Assembly (NCBI GenBank): GCA_022823085.1
Contig: JAJDXV010000072.1
Span: 31,797 to 95,796 of the forward strand
Origin: Candidatus Poribacteria bacterium
GTDB taxonomy: Bacteria > Poribacteria > WGA-4E > WGA-3G
Length of the DNA stretch: 64,000 nt
Direction of reading: 5' to 3'
Positions 1-9,342 of this stretch are shown piece by piece. Within the stretch, counting starts at the first letter, position 1, and each line of letters opens with the position of its first letter. The translations under genes and the position numbers were made by a program. The notes below the pieces were generated by a model. The model was not told the origin of the DNA, ran no database searches, and saw only the letters and a list, made by a program, of their open reading frames with translations.

Positions 1-460
1 AATCTAACCAATCCGCGTGTTCCGAAGAAACAGTCGCAGCATCAAATGATATTTCTACTTTCCTTTCAACTTGGTTAAATTCAATGCCAAATCCCCTATC
101 TGTTCTCTTCAAAGCGTTTATAGTTTGGCGAAAACTCTTTTCATCAGCGGGATATTTTCCACCGGCTTCTTTGTGGGCCCAACCATACAGAGGTAAGAGA
201 ATCTGAGAAACTATTTTCACGGCACGGGGCGATGGTTCTATATGAAAGAGGGTTGTCAGTGCAGTAGTGTTAATCCGCTGTGCTTTCAGTTCCCACTCAG
301 CCGCGTTTGGGATGGGCAAATTATTTTCTTCAATTCCTAACAAATTTTCTAAGGTATGACCTATCCCTCCTGAACTTGCTGACCGTATACTTTTTATCCA
401 CCCTTGATCTCTGATTTTTTTCAGATCCTCAATCAGTCCGTCTTTCGTATAAAGCAACAT
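1..460 (-). CDS. Type II restriction endonuclease, MvaI/BcnI-like (partial, runs off window start)
   Basis: Not in the ORF track because it is open at the window edge. My reverse-strand translation from ATG at 460 gives MLLYTKDGLIEDLKKIRDQGWIKSIRSASSGGIGHTLENLLGIEENNLPIPNAAEWELKAQR..., resembling the N-terminus of MvaI/BcnI-family enzymes. Directly downstream of a DNA methyltransferase. Confidence 0.75.
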   Translation of the reverse strand, partial: MLLYTKDGLIEDLKKIRDQGWIKSIRSASSGGIGHTLENLLGIEENNLPIPNAAEWELKAQRINTTALTTLFHIEPSPRAVKIVSQILLPLYGWAHKEAGGKYPADEKSFRQTINALKRTDRGFGIEFNQVERKVEISFDAATVSSEHADWLD

Positions 461-537
461 AAATTCTCCATTAAATTTAGAATTTTCCTAAGAAACATAC
501 CCTTGAATTGAATTGGCGCCTTTTCTCATGATGACTT

Positions 538-1488
538 CTATGATGTTGGTGGGCGCCAGAAATCAAGCAGGTATTCAAAAGTTACACCCATCGTAATGTA
601 ATTACTAGGCCAACCAAAAATACCAAGTCTGTTTACGATGTTAGTTCTATCCCAAATGATAGTGTTTCTCAGTTCATATCCTCTTTTTCGGAGCTCCTCT
701 ATAAGAGAAATATGAATTGTAATTCTTTGATTTTCCCACCACATATCAGGAACATTAATGACACAATGCGCCTTAGGTTTTAATAGAGGAAGAAGTTTTT
801 CATAAATATCACCCATTGCTGTAGTATAACGATCTAATTCCAATATTCCTAAATCCCTTGCGTCTTGGGAATACTGCTCGACCTTGCCAAGTTGTTCATT
901 CTTTCGGTCGCGTCTGGATTTGTTTTTTCGTTTCCGATTCAACAAATTTGAATAAGGTGGTGACGTAAAAATAAGAGAAAGAGTTTCTTCTGAAAAATAC
1001 TGACTGATATTTCGAGCGTCATCGTGAATAGCGAGTTGATCTGTGGTATTAAATAAATTTTGTGGTCCTAATCTTTCTCCACATAATCGGACATATTCCT
1101 CTTTTAAATCAAAACCGACAGCGTTTCGATTCGTGTCACTGGCAGCGACAAGGGTTGTCCCACTTCCAACAAATGGATCAAGCACCAATTCACCCTCGTG
1201 TGTAAAAAGTTCTATCACCTTTCGAGCTAAAGAGATAGGAAACGTAGCAGGATGAACTTTTTTGTCTCGAATGTCCCTACCTTCATAACTAAATTGCCAC
1301 ACCCCAATTTGACATTTCAACCATTCTTTTGCAGTTATGCAGCTCAAGTGATTTGGTTTACACGAACACAAACGTTTTGCATTTACAGGTAATTTTTGCC
1401 CGTAGAATTCTGAACTTTCCTCAATCACTCGTGGGATTTTACTTTCGTCGGTTGTTTGGGCATCGCAGGACGCTATATCTGGCTTCAT
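538..1488 (-). CDS. Site-specific DNA methyltransferase (R-M partner)
   Basis: Motifs LDPFVGSGTT and FTSPPYSNLL. ORF is open to 1644, but ATG at 1488 (MKPDIASCD...) has an AGGAGA Shine-Dalgarno upstream. Confidence 0.88.
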   Translation of the reverse strand: MKPDIASCDAQTTDESKIPRVIEESSEFYGQKLPVNAKRLCSCKPNHLSCITAKEWLKCQIGVWQFSYEGRDIRDKKVHPATFPISLARKVIELFTHEGELVLDPFVGSGTTLVAASDTNRNAVGFDLKEEYVRLCGERLGPQNLFNTTDQLAIHDDARNISQYFSEETLSLIFTSPPYSNLLNRKRKNKSRRDRKNEQLGKVEQYSQDARDLGILELDRYTTAMGDIYEKLLPLLKPKAHCVINVPDMWWENQRITIHISLIEELRKRGYELRNTIIWDRTNIVNRLGIFGWPSNYITMGVTFEYLLDFWRPPTS

Positions 1489-1746
1489 GGTTTCTCCTAT
1501 CTCGTGGGTTCTCCGTAATAGATGGGTTAGTGTTAGTGTTGGCTTGGTTTTAGGAGGTGACACTGTGTTTTTCCGGGCACTTCTGTGTACCGAATTTAGA
1601 ACATCGTCAATTATACACTGATATGGAGAGAACTGCAAGGACAATTGACAAAATCAAGCAAAACAGAACTTACACAAATTTGATAGGCACGCTTTGGGCG
1701 CGCGCCTATCGTGGAGAAGTCTGCTGATGTCTTGTGTCTGTCTGAC

Positions 1747-2808
1747 CTATTGGTTTTTCCGGTATTCTTCCAAGAGTGCGTTGATTTTGTCGAGAAACGC
1801 TTGCGAGTAAATCTGACCGACGAGTGCTTTATGCGTTTCTGCAGCGATTGCATCCCACGCCTCGCGCGCGTCGTCCTCGAACTCAACGACTTGGAGACCT
1901 GCTTTCTTTTGCAGTGCCTCAACCGCTCTATCATTATCCTTCCGAATCTGTTCAATCAGGGAGGCTTGGTACTTGTCCCCGACTTCACGCAAAACTTGCT
2001 GCTCCTGCGCGGTCAGTTGATCGAACTTTTCTTTTGTTATAACCGTGGCACCGACACCGACGCTCACAGGGAGGTTCGTCATGTATTTGAATTTATCATG
2101 CCATTGGAGTGCAACAGTGACATAGGGTGATGCGGTTACAGTGTTGATCTGCCCTGAATAGAGCGAAGATAAGACCTGTGTGACTTCCCGTGGGACGGTT
2201 GCGATGTCGGCATTTTTGTAGAATTCGAGGGCGATTCTGTCGCTTGTCCGCGCCCACATTTTGACGCTTGGAGATTGAAGATCGGCAATCGTACGGATCG
2301 GTTCATTGCTGAAGATATAGTAGAAACCGATGTCTCCCATCCCGATCAGAACATATCCGGCCTCCATAAACTTTTTATCAAGGTCTTCGCGGAGAAAGTC
2401 TCGGACATGATCGAGTTCTTCATAGTTTCTGAACATCCGCGGCAGTTGAAAGATGAGTACCTCTTTCTGTATCTCACCGAGACCGGTTGCCGTCATCGCC
2501 CCTGAATGAATTAATCCGGCTCGCATTTTACGGATGACATCGAGCTCGTCCCCTTGAACCCCGTTTGGATAGATACGGAGTCCGAGTTCGTTACCCGTTT
2601 TTGCGCGAATTTCTCTTGCCATCGCCTCGAAATTATTCATCCATGTGGAACCTTTCGGTGCGAGTGTCGCGAATTTAATGGATTCCGCAGCAAAAAGTGT
2701 TGCTGGGGCGGCTAACATCGCGAAAATCAGTAGCCCTATAAATGCCGATTTAAGTAAAGGGTCGGGTTTGGAAACGGCTCCAAGGTAGCCTGTTTTCTGT
2801 TTTCTCAT
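1747..2808 (-). CDS. TRAP transporter substrate-binding protein, DctP family
   Basis: IKFATLAPKGSTWMNNFEAMAREIRAKTGNELGLRIYPNGVQGDELDVIRKMRAG; signal peptide-like N-terminus. Confidence 0.9.
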   Translation of the reverse strand: MRKQKTGYLGAVSKPDPLLKSAFIGLLIFAMLAAPATLFAAESIKFATLAPKGSTWMNNFEAMAREIRAKTGNELGLRIYPNGVQGDELDVIRKMRAGLIHSGAMTATGLGEIQKEVLIFQLPRMFRNYEELDHVRDFLREDLDKKFMEAGYVLIGMGDIGFYYIFSNEPIRTIADLQSPSVKMWARTSDRIALEFYKNADIATVPREVTQVLSSLYSGQINTVTASPYVTVALQWHDKFKYMTNLPVSVGVGATVITKEKFDQLTAQEQQVLREVGDKYQASLIEQIRKDNDRAVEALQKKAGLQVVEFEDDAREAWDAIAAETHKALVGQIYSQAFLDKINALLEEYRKNQ

Positions 2809-3719
2809 TATTTTTTATCTCCTTCCATCATTTCTATATCAAAAAGCATATCCGTCTGACCGAGCCAACGTTTGGCGCGTGATTTTGCGAGTGCTGTCGC
2901 CGCCTCTTCGCCGGGGAAAATGTCGTCCGGAGCATCAATAACTTCTTGTAACATGTGCTTGTAGAGTTGGATATCCTGTTTAGGGTAGGCGTAGTACCGG
3001 GCGCGATAAAATTTTGCCAACAGGAATTTGCCATCATTAATTTCATCGACCTTGTCAAGGTATTCTTTTGCTTTCTCTGGGTCGCCACCGATGGCTGGTG
3101 ATCGGTCGCCGTAATAGACAGCATAGAACAGATAGGCACTACCAAAATAAAAGGTATCGTCTAACGCAAGCACACGTTGCATCATCGCTTCGACGCGATC
3201 GAGGTCAATGACTTGCATGGGGTCATCTTTCTGGAGACTGATGCCGCGCGCCATGGCGTAAGCAGCCCAAAAGAGCGGTTCCACCTGTTTTTTCTTTAGT
3301 TTCTGGAGCGCGCCTTTTAGGTCGTCAAGTGCTACGTTTCTCGCGTCCTTAAAGGTTTCATCGGATTTCGCTAATACCTTAAAGGCGTATTCTTCAGCGC
3401 GTACGTAGTGTCCGATCGCTTGTGATCGCATTTCTGCTGCTGTGTCAAAGTTTCCAGCGATCTCTGCGTCTTCCATTTTATCTTCGAGGAAACCGCTGTA
3501 GGATGCGTGTGCGCGGGCGGTCTTGGTAATAAGTCCGCTGTTTCCAGTCTTCGCCAAACGCTCCAGCGTTCCGAGGTTCTTGGCGAGCGTAGATTCTACA
3601 ACAACTAAATTGCCTTCCGACTGAATCCTTGAGAGTTTTGCCAGGCCACAGCCGCCTAAAAATATAGGCAAAAGTAGGAGTAGTAGAAATGCTTGGATTC
3701 TCAAATGGTTGTGTGTCAT
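2808..3719 (-). CDS. TRAP-associated TatT-like lipoprotein (TPR-type T component)
   Basis: Lipobox-like LLPIFLGGCG; LFWAAYAMARGISL and GGDPEKAKEYLDKV typical of TatT; overlaps the DctP gene start. Confidence 0.8.
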   Translation of the reverse strand: MTHNHLRIQAFLLLLLLPIFLGGCGLAKLSRIQSEGNLVVVESTLAKNLGTLERLAKTGNSGLITKTARAHASYSGFLEDKMEDAEIAGNFDTAAEMRSQAIGHYVRAEEYAFKVLAKSDETFKDARNVALDDLKGALQKLKKKQVEPLFWAAYAMARGISLQKDDPMQVIDLDRVEAMMQRVLALDDTFYFGSAYLFYAVYYGDRSPAIGGDPEKAKEYLDKVDEINDGKFLLAKFYRARYYAYPKQDIQLYKHMLQEVIDAPDDIFPGEEAATALAKSRAKRWLGQTDMLFDIEMMEGDKK

Positions 3720-3774
3720 ATAAATTCACCTTAAAATTATTTGTGGTGTTTACCCACAATTTTGGGTTAATGGA

Positions 3775-3910
3775 TTTTAAACTTTCCTTTAACCAACAAC
3801 TCGACTCCGATACTTTGACTCAGGCACGAGTTGTTGGTTAAGGTTCAATCAGGTTTCTCGCGGTCAGGACATCGTTCTCTGTTGCCCGTCTCACCTTTGT
3901 TGCGACTACT
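3775..3910 (-). repeat. Dispersed 5' leader module, copy A (contains a 15-bp-arm hairpin at 3789-3841)
   Basis: Nearly identical to 5159-5294. Perfect inverted repeat TTAACCAACAACTCG...CGAGTTGTTGGTTAA. Reverse complement shares GTCGCAACRAAGG..GAC...GAACGA...ATTGAACC with 16798-16881 and 20325-20408. Confidence 0.8.
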
Positions 3911-4048
3911 TAAACCCTGCGGGAAGTGTGTTTTGGACTTTAGAAGTTAGAAGTTATAAGTACGTGGTCGATTCACCTACCACCTCTTAACTTATAACTG
4001 TTAACTGAAAGGTTGCGTAGCAACCGTACTGTTAACTGCGTACTCGCT

Positions 4049-5158
4049 CTAAGAAAATGGCAATTGTACGACTGTCGCGTCAACCCGTCCGTCCGATGTC
4101 TCAATCTGGACGCGACTGCCGGGTTCTGTCACTGCAATACGGATGTATCCCAAAGCGATCTCTTTTGCGAGTGTCGGAGCGAAGGTGGCGCTGGTAACCC
4201 ATCCGACCTCTTTATCGCCGTTGAAGATTGGTGCGTTTGGAGGCAGTTTGCAGTCGTCTTGTGATGTCGAACTCCCATCGATTTCCAGACCGCGTAACAA
4301 GCGATTCGGGTGTCCACGATATTTCATCCGTGCGACGATCTCTTGTCCGATATAACATCCCTTTTCAAAATCGATGGCGTGTTCTAATTCCGCTTCGAGT
4401 GGGATAACAGCATCGGTGAGTTCCGTCCCATATCTGGGGATACCCGCCTCAATCCGCAGGGATTCAACGGCGTTCCAGCCGATAGGTTGAACATCAAAAT
4501 GTGATCCTTCAGCCATCAATGCTGCCCAGAGGGGTTCCAACCCGTCGGCAGCGGTATAAAGCATATAGCCGGTTTCGCCCGTGCTATCTGTTCGGACACA
4601 GACGATGGCATTTTTGAAAACTGCATCCGCTTCACGCTCGCGATTGTAGCGTTCCTGCAAATTAGCCACATCGCTGATACCGAGAACGGACTGCACAAGT
4701 TCAGATGATTTAGGACCGTGGACAACAATCGCGCCGGTTTCAGCGGTTGCGTCAGAGAATTCGACATCATCAGCGATGATATACTTGTCCAACTCAGTGA
4801 AGACGTTCTCTCTGGTCTCAGGTGCGGTGTCAATCGTGATTGCGTCCTCAAGGACATAGATGTTTAAATCGGCAATAATTTTGCCTCGGTGTGTTAAGAG
4901 TGTGGCGTAGGTGCCTTGACCTGCGGAAAGATTTTCAACATCGTTCGAGATGATGCGGTGCAGAAATTTTGCGCGATCATCGCCTCCTAACTGATGTCGG
5001 GTACGGTAAGACACATCAGCAATACCGACACTGTTTCGGACAGCGTGATGTTCGGAAATAGGATCCGTGTAGTGAGCTGCGACGCTCCAACCTTGATGCT
5101 TTTCCGCGAAAGTCGCGCCGAGCTGCGCATGAATGTGATGAAGTGGTGTCGTTTTCAT
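4049..5158 (-). CDS. Folate-binding aminomethyltransferase-like protein (GcvT/YgfZ superfamily)
   Basis: KGCYIGQEIVARMKYRGHPNRLLRGL motif and GcvT-like N-terminal domain. ORF extends to 5206, but MKTTPLHH at 5158 is the likelier start. Confidence 0.85.
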   Translation of the reverse strand: MKTTPLHHIHAQLGATFAEKHQGWSVAAHYTDPISEHHAVRNSVGIADVSYRTRHQLGGDDRAKFLHRIISNDVENLSAGQGTYATLLTHRGKIIADLNIYVLEDAITIDTAPETRENVFTELDKYIIADDVEFSDATAETGAIVVHGPKSSELVQSVLGISDVANLQERYNREREADAVFKNAIVCVRTDSTGETGYMLYTAADGLEPLWAALMAEGSHFDVQPIGWNAVESLRIEAGIPRYGTELTDAVIPLEAELEHAIDFEKGCYIGQEIVARMKYRGHPNRLLRGLEIDGSSTSQDDCKLPPNAPIFNGDKEVGWVTSATFAPTLAKEIALGYIRIAVTEPGSRVQIETSDGRVDATVVQLPFS

Positions 5159-5294
5159 ATTTTTTAAACTTTCCTTTAACCAACAACTCGACTCCGATAC
5201 TTTCACTAAGGCACGAGTTGTTGGTTAAGGTTCAATCAGGGTTCCCGCGGTCAGGACGTCGTTCTCTGTTGTCCGTCGCGCCGTTGTTGCGACT
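5159..5294 (-). repeat. Dispersed 5' leader module, copy B, ending next to the start codon of the GcvT/YgfZ-like gene
   Basis: Same sequence as copy A with few changes; hairpin arms at 5176-5190 and 5214-5228. Confidence 0.82.
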
Positions 5295-5433
5295 CCTTAA
5301 TCTTAGTAATACGCATCAGAAGCAGTTATAAGTACAGATTTCTACGAAATCCTTTAAGTTAATAGTTATAAGTTAAGAGGTGGTAGGTAAATCAACCACG
5401 TACTTATAACTTATAACTTATAACTTATACCCC

Positions 5434-8400
5434 CTAAAAGATACGGTCAAAACGTAAAGCGAGTATCGGGTTTCGTAATGAGAACGATGAATCAAGTACC
5501 TCTGAGACTTCAACAGCAAGACTCCACGGCTTCATGTTTCCAAACGGATCTATGAAGATGGAGCCTCCGATCCCAACTGAAGTTTTAAGCCGTTCCGTGA
5601 AGGCATCCGAATTAGCAAAAGGTGCGTCCCCGTGCCACCAGACGCTGCCCGTTTCAAGAAAGCAGCTGAGTGTCCAACCGAATACGTTCCGGGAGTCCTT
5701 GTCGATTATCTCATTGATGAGCCGATATTCGAGGTTGAGCAGGAGTCGATTATCTCCTGCGAATCTGTTGAAATTATAGCCACGCAAGGTATTCCCACCC
5801 CCAAGATGAAGGAGCCGTTGTCTCGGTAATGGTGCGTCAGAGAAATCACCCGACACTCTAACGTTCAGTTGGTGTGGGCCGGATAGAGACGTGTAGCGCG
5901 CGATTTCAAATCGGTAGAAATTGAAGTCGAAATCACCGCCGAGATATTGCCCCGTCATCTCAACGGCAAACTGTCCGCGCCATCCACGGCGGGTGCGTTC
6001 ATTCGCAGAAAACAGCGTATGGAAATTCTGTATGCTCGTTGATCTGTGGTCACGGGTATCAAACGCGAGAACGAGAGCGATATTTCTTAATTGCCCACGT
6101 TCAATCCGAGCGTTGCCTCGCTTGCGTCGGTAGCGGTTTAAGTAGCTCCAATCCGTTGATTTAGAGAGGTTGTCGTGATTTTCGCCTGTCATTTCGAGTC
6201 TGAGATAACTCCATTCTGACGGTGCGTAGATTATCCAGCCCTGAGAGCCGAAACGTTCATAATAATCTTGAAGGGCGGAACCGTAATAGGAGGCACTCAG
6301 GGTAGCATCACCATGATGTAGATAGGTATTAGAGCTGACATCGGTAAGTTTATAGAGACTTGCACCGAGTTTAAGGGGTTGCCGTTTAAAGAACCCTTTC
6401 TCAAGACCTACGTGATAGTTCCATATCTTGCTGGAGAATCCGTAGCTGAGGGACCCCAACACCTGCTCTGTGCCCGTGAATTGCGTTGTCAGGGTTCCGC
6501 CGCCCCCCAGCATTAGCCCGTGAACACGGTTGAATTGAATAATCGGGAAAACGCCGGGTTTGGCGATCGGTTGTTCTTCAATTTCGACGATCATAACATT
6601 TTTACCACCTTCGCGTTGGACTCGCCATCCGCGAATCGACTTAAAGTGCTCACTGTTTTCACGGAGTTCCCTCCGCATCCGGTTTACCTTTGATTGTCCG
6701 AGCGTCCGATGGTAAATTTCAGGGGCTTTCGATCCCAGTTTCTCATCCGAATCTTGGGTTTTCAGGTCAAGAGCCGACAAGAGTTCTGCCCTCGAAATCC
6801 GGCTGTTTCCCGTAAACCGAATTTCGTGTAAAGTGCCTTCGTTGATATTAAATTCGAGGGCATCGTTGATGACTTGGTGCTTAACAGTCGCGAATTCATA
6901 TCCACGATTTGAATAGAAATCGGCGATGAGCCGCTGCTTAAGCGTCGTCGCTGCAACAGCGATATAACCCGGATTGAGTTGAAACCACTCTTTGATAAGG
7001 TATGTTGGAAAACTTCTATTGCCGTTAATTCTAATCTGTTGCGCAGAGATGACAGGGGCTTCTGTAACTCGGATGTGGACACTGAAAACCGGTGGACTTT
7101 CTTGATTTTCAACAGGAAGTTGTTCTTGCCTTGTCTCGAGACGAACATCTTGAAACCAGTCGTGGTTCCGTAATTCTGCGATGAGCCATGCGAGCTGCGA
7201 ACCCGTGGCAATACTGTCGGCTTGAATAGGAATGTTCTGCAAGATAGCCTCTGTTGTGATTTTCGTATTCCCTTCAATCTCGATCGCGGAAACGAGGAAT
7301 TGCGGCTCTGCCGTGAAGGTTTCAGAGGATTCGGATGGCACCGTTACGAAGTCCAATAGCCCCATCGCTGGTGCGGAACGTTCAGAGAGCGCGCCGACAT
7401 ACTGTTGTGGTGCATGGAACCACCACGGATGCGCTGTATCGTAAGTTGGTAGCCAATAACTATATTCTCTCTGTGTGGTAAGGGCAAGGTCTTCCGCGTT
7501 CCGGGTGTCCATGTATGCTTTGCGCTGAATGTTAAAAAGCCACCTATTTTCTGCCGTGGATCCGTCTTGCAAGTCTAAGCCAGCCGGTTTCTCCAACATT
7601 TCACGAGGGATGGCGATTTCGACGCTCCAAAAGGTCGTGTTAATCTCGGTGGCGACCTTTGCGTTTGAGTTCCAATCGCTATCTGCGTCAAAATCTGTTT
7701 TCATGGTATCTTGACTAAGTGTCGGTTGAACATCCTGCGGGGCAAATCGGAAATAGGGTGTTCCAGGCAGATTAACCTGTTGATCAAAGAGCGCGCCAAT
7801 AGGATTAATAACGAAATGATAATAGGTATCGGTCTTCAGGTTCGGATCCATCAGGATTTCAATGCATTCATCTTCCCAAATCGGAGAGTCGTTTTGTGTC
7901 TGTGAGATGTGTGGGATTTGCGCTTCCGAGATATATGCTTTTACACCGATATAGAGGTGTTCGGAGTCCCACAACAAAGCGGTCTGCGTCGGGTTCTGCG
8001 GTTCACCAGTGCCATCCACATTCTGAAAGGGTGAGAGTGTGCTTGCACGCTGCCACGCTATTTCAGAGATATTGCCATCAATTACAGGGGGTTGTGTTGT
8101 CTCCAGTACGGTTTGCGAAAAATCTGCAAGGGCATCTGACGAAAGGTCCGGGGATCCGTCCGCTGCCCCCGATGCCCTTGGTAGAACCGAGATCGTATCG
8201 GTCGCTTTCAAGCGAAATAGCGGACCGCCACCGTTAATCATGGCTACGGATGTAGCATCATCAACTTGTGCGGGTAGATTGATAACAGTCTGCTGTTTTT
8301 CACTTTTAAGTTCAGCATCGACAGCGTAATCTTCAGGCAATTCTAATCGGATACGACCCCCGTGTGCGGTCAAATCCATCGGTGCTGCAACGGTATCAAG

Positions 8401-9120
8401 TATAATCAATCCGATTGAACCGTTTTGTGTGAGTAGTTTGTTCTGTCCCTGCGTTAGCAAAATTTTTCCGCCGATATTCCCTTTTTTTGCAGAGATATCG
8501 TAGTTTCCTAAAGTTTCATGTAACTGAATGCTTCCTGTATCTGTCGTAACTTCTATGTTCCCTCGAATCCGTTTCAGGCGTATATTACCTGTTTTGTTTT
8601 CGATATTAAGGGCGACATCTGCCGGGGTGTTAATCGTCCATTTCAGTTGAACTTGATCGTTAAGTTTCGCTTGCTGGTCCGGTAAATTGGCGAGCGGATT
8701 CGGTTTTGCATCAGGCGTATCGTCTGTTGGCAATTGGACACCTAACTGGAGTGTGCCGTCGCTGCGTGTTTCTGTTATGGAGATGTTATCAAGGTATGCA
8801 CGCATCAGTGTGTCGAGTTGGGTGTTTGTTGCTTGCATCTGCTTGTCGAGTTTGATACTGACAGCATTGTTCTCAGTAGCGATTATTTCAATGTCACTGG
8901 GGACCTCCAGATGCAGCTTAATTTGGTAAATATCTTCAAAATTGACGGTTTTCTCCGATGTTGTCTGTAGCGTTACTGACTGCTTCTGCGCTGGAATCGG
9001 TGTCTTCGGTGTGTCTTGGGAATTGGCAGCTTCTACAGTTAAGATGAATAGGTTAAGGGCAATCGTAAACGCAGCCAATAGATATAAAGAAATGATAGGT
9101 GAACGACGTATAGGTAACAT
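5434..9120 (-). CDS. Outer-membrane BamA/Omp85-like protein with N-terminal DUF4097-like and CBM9-like domains and POTRA domains
   Basis: Signal peptide; NIENKTGNIRLKRIRGNIEVTTDTGSIQL (DUF4097-like); PPVIDGNISEIAWQRA...LLWDSEHLYIGVKAY...WEDECIEILMDP (CBM9-like); POTRA-like IEIEGNTKITTEAIL and IRFTGNSRISRAELL; C-terminal LGGGNTLRGYNFNRFAGDNRLLLNLEYRL. Confidence 0.85.
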   Translation of the reverse strand: MLPIRRSPIISLYLLAAFTIALNLFILTVEAANSQDTPKTPIPAQKQSVTLQTTSEKTVNFEDIYQIKLHLEVPSDIEIIATENNAVSIKLDKQMQATNTQLDTLMRAYLDNISITETRSDGTLQLGVQLPTDDTPDAKPNPLANLPDQQAKLNDQVQLKWTINTPADVALNIENKTGNIRLKRIRGNIEVTTDTGSIQLHETLGNYDISAKKGNIGGKILLTQGQNKLLTQNGSIGLIILDTVAAPMDLTAHGGRIRLELPEDYAVDAELKSEKQQTVINLPAQVDDATSVAMINGGGPLFRLKATDTISVLPRASGAADGSPDLSSDALADFSQTVLETTQPPVIDGNISEIAWQRASTLSPFQNVDGTGEPQNPTQTALLWDSEHLYIGVKAYISEAQIPHISQTQNDSPIWEDECIEILMDPNLKTDTYYHFVINPIGALFDQQVNLPGTPYFRFAPQDVQPTLSQDTMKTDFDADSDWNSNAKVATEINTTFWSVEIAIPREMLEKPAGLDLQDGSTAENRWLFNIQRKAYMDTRNAEDLALTTQREYSYWLPTYDTAHPWWFHAPQQYVGALSERSAPAMGLLDFVTVPSESSETFTAEPQFLVSAIEIEGNTKITTEAILQNIPIQADSIATGSQLAWLIAELRNHDWFQDVRLETRQEQLPVENQESPPVFSVHIRVTEAPVISAQQIRINGNRSFPTYLIKEWFQLNPGYIAVAATTLKQRLIADFYSNRGYEFATVKHQVINDALEFNINEGTLHEIRFTGNSRISRAELLSALDLKTQDSDEKLGSKAPEIYHRTLGQSKVNRMRRELRENSEHFKSIRGWRVQREGGKNVMIVEIEEQPIAKPGVFPIIQFNRVHGLMLGGGGTLTTQFTGTEQVLGSLSYGFSSKIWNYHVGLEKGFFKRQPLKLGASLYKLTDVSSNTYLHHGDATLSASYYGSALQDYYERFGSQGWIIYAPSEWSYLRLEMTGENHDNLSKSTDWSYLNRYRRKRGNARIERGQLRNIALVLAFDTRDHRSTSIQNFHTLFSANERTRRGWRGQFAVEMTGQYLGGDFDFNFYRFEIARYTSLSGPHQLNVRVSGDFSDAPLPRQRLLHLGGGNTLRGYNFNRFAGDNRLLLNLEYRLINEIIDKDSRNVFGWTLSCFLETGSVWWHGDAPFANSDAFTERLKTSVGIGGSIFIDPFGNMKPWSLAVEVSEVLDSSFSLRNPILALRFDRIF

Positions 9121-9342
9121 TTCAGGGTATCCGTTTTATTCGGTATGTATGGGACTGCAAAATGGAGATGAAGATTTTATACAGAATTCCTTGACACATT
9201 TTAAATAATACTTTATACTTATTAGAAATGTCAAGCAGTTTTTTCGTACCCTTTACCGCGATTAGAGCGTTTTTATTGAATTAAGACGATGACGATAAAA
9301 ACAGAGAAGTGGAGTCGGGATGCTGCGCAGAGGAGAAAAAAG

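Noticed and set aside
6762-7277. 171-aa minus-strand ORF within the BamA-like gene
   Set aside because: Alternate frame of the same strand inside a clear 1228-aa CDS; low-complexity Ser/Arg/Leu composition.
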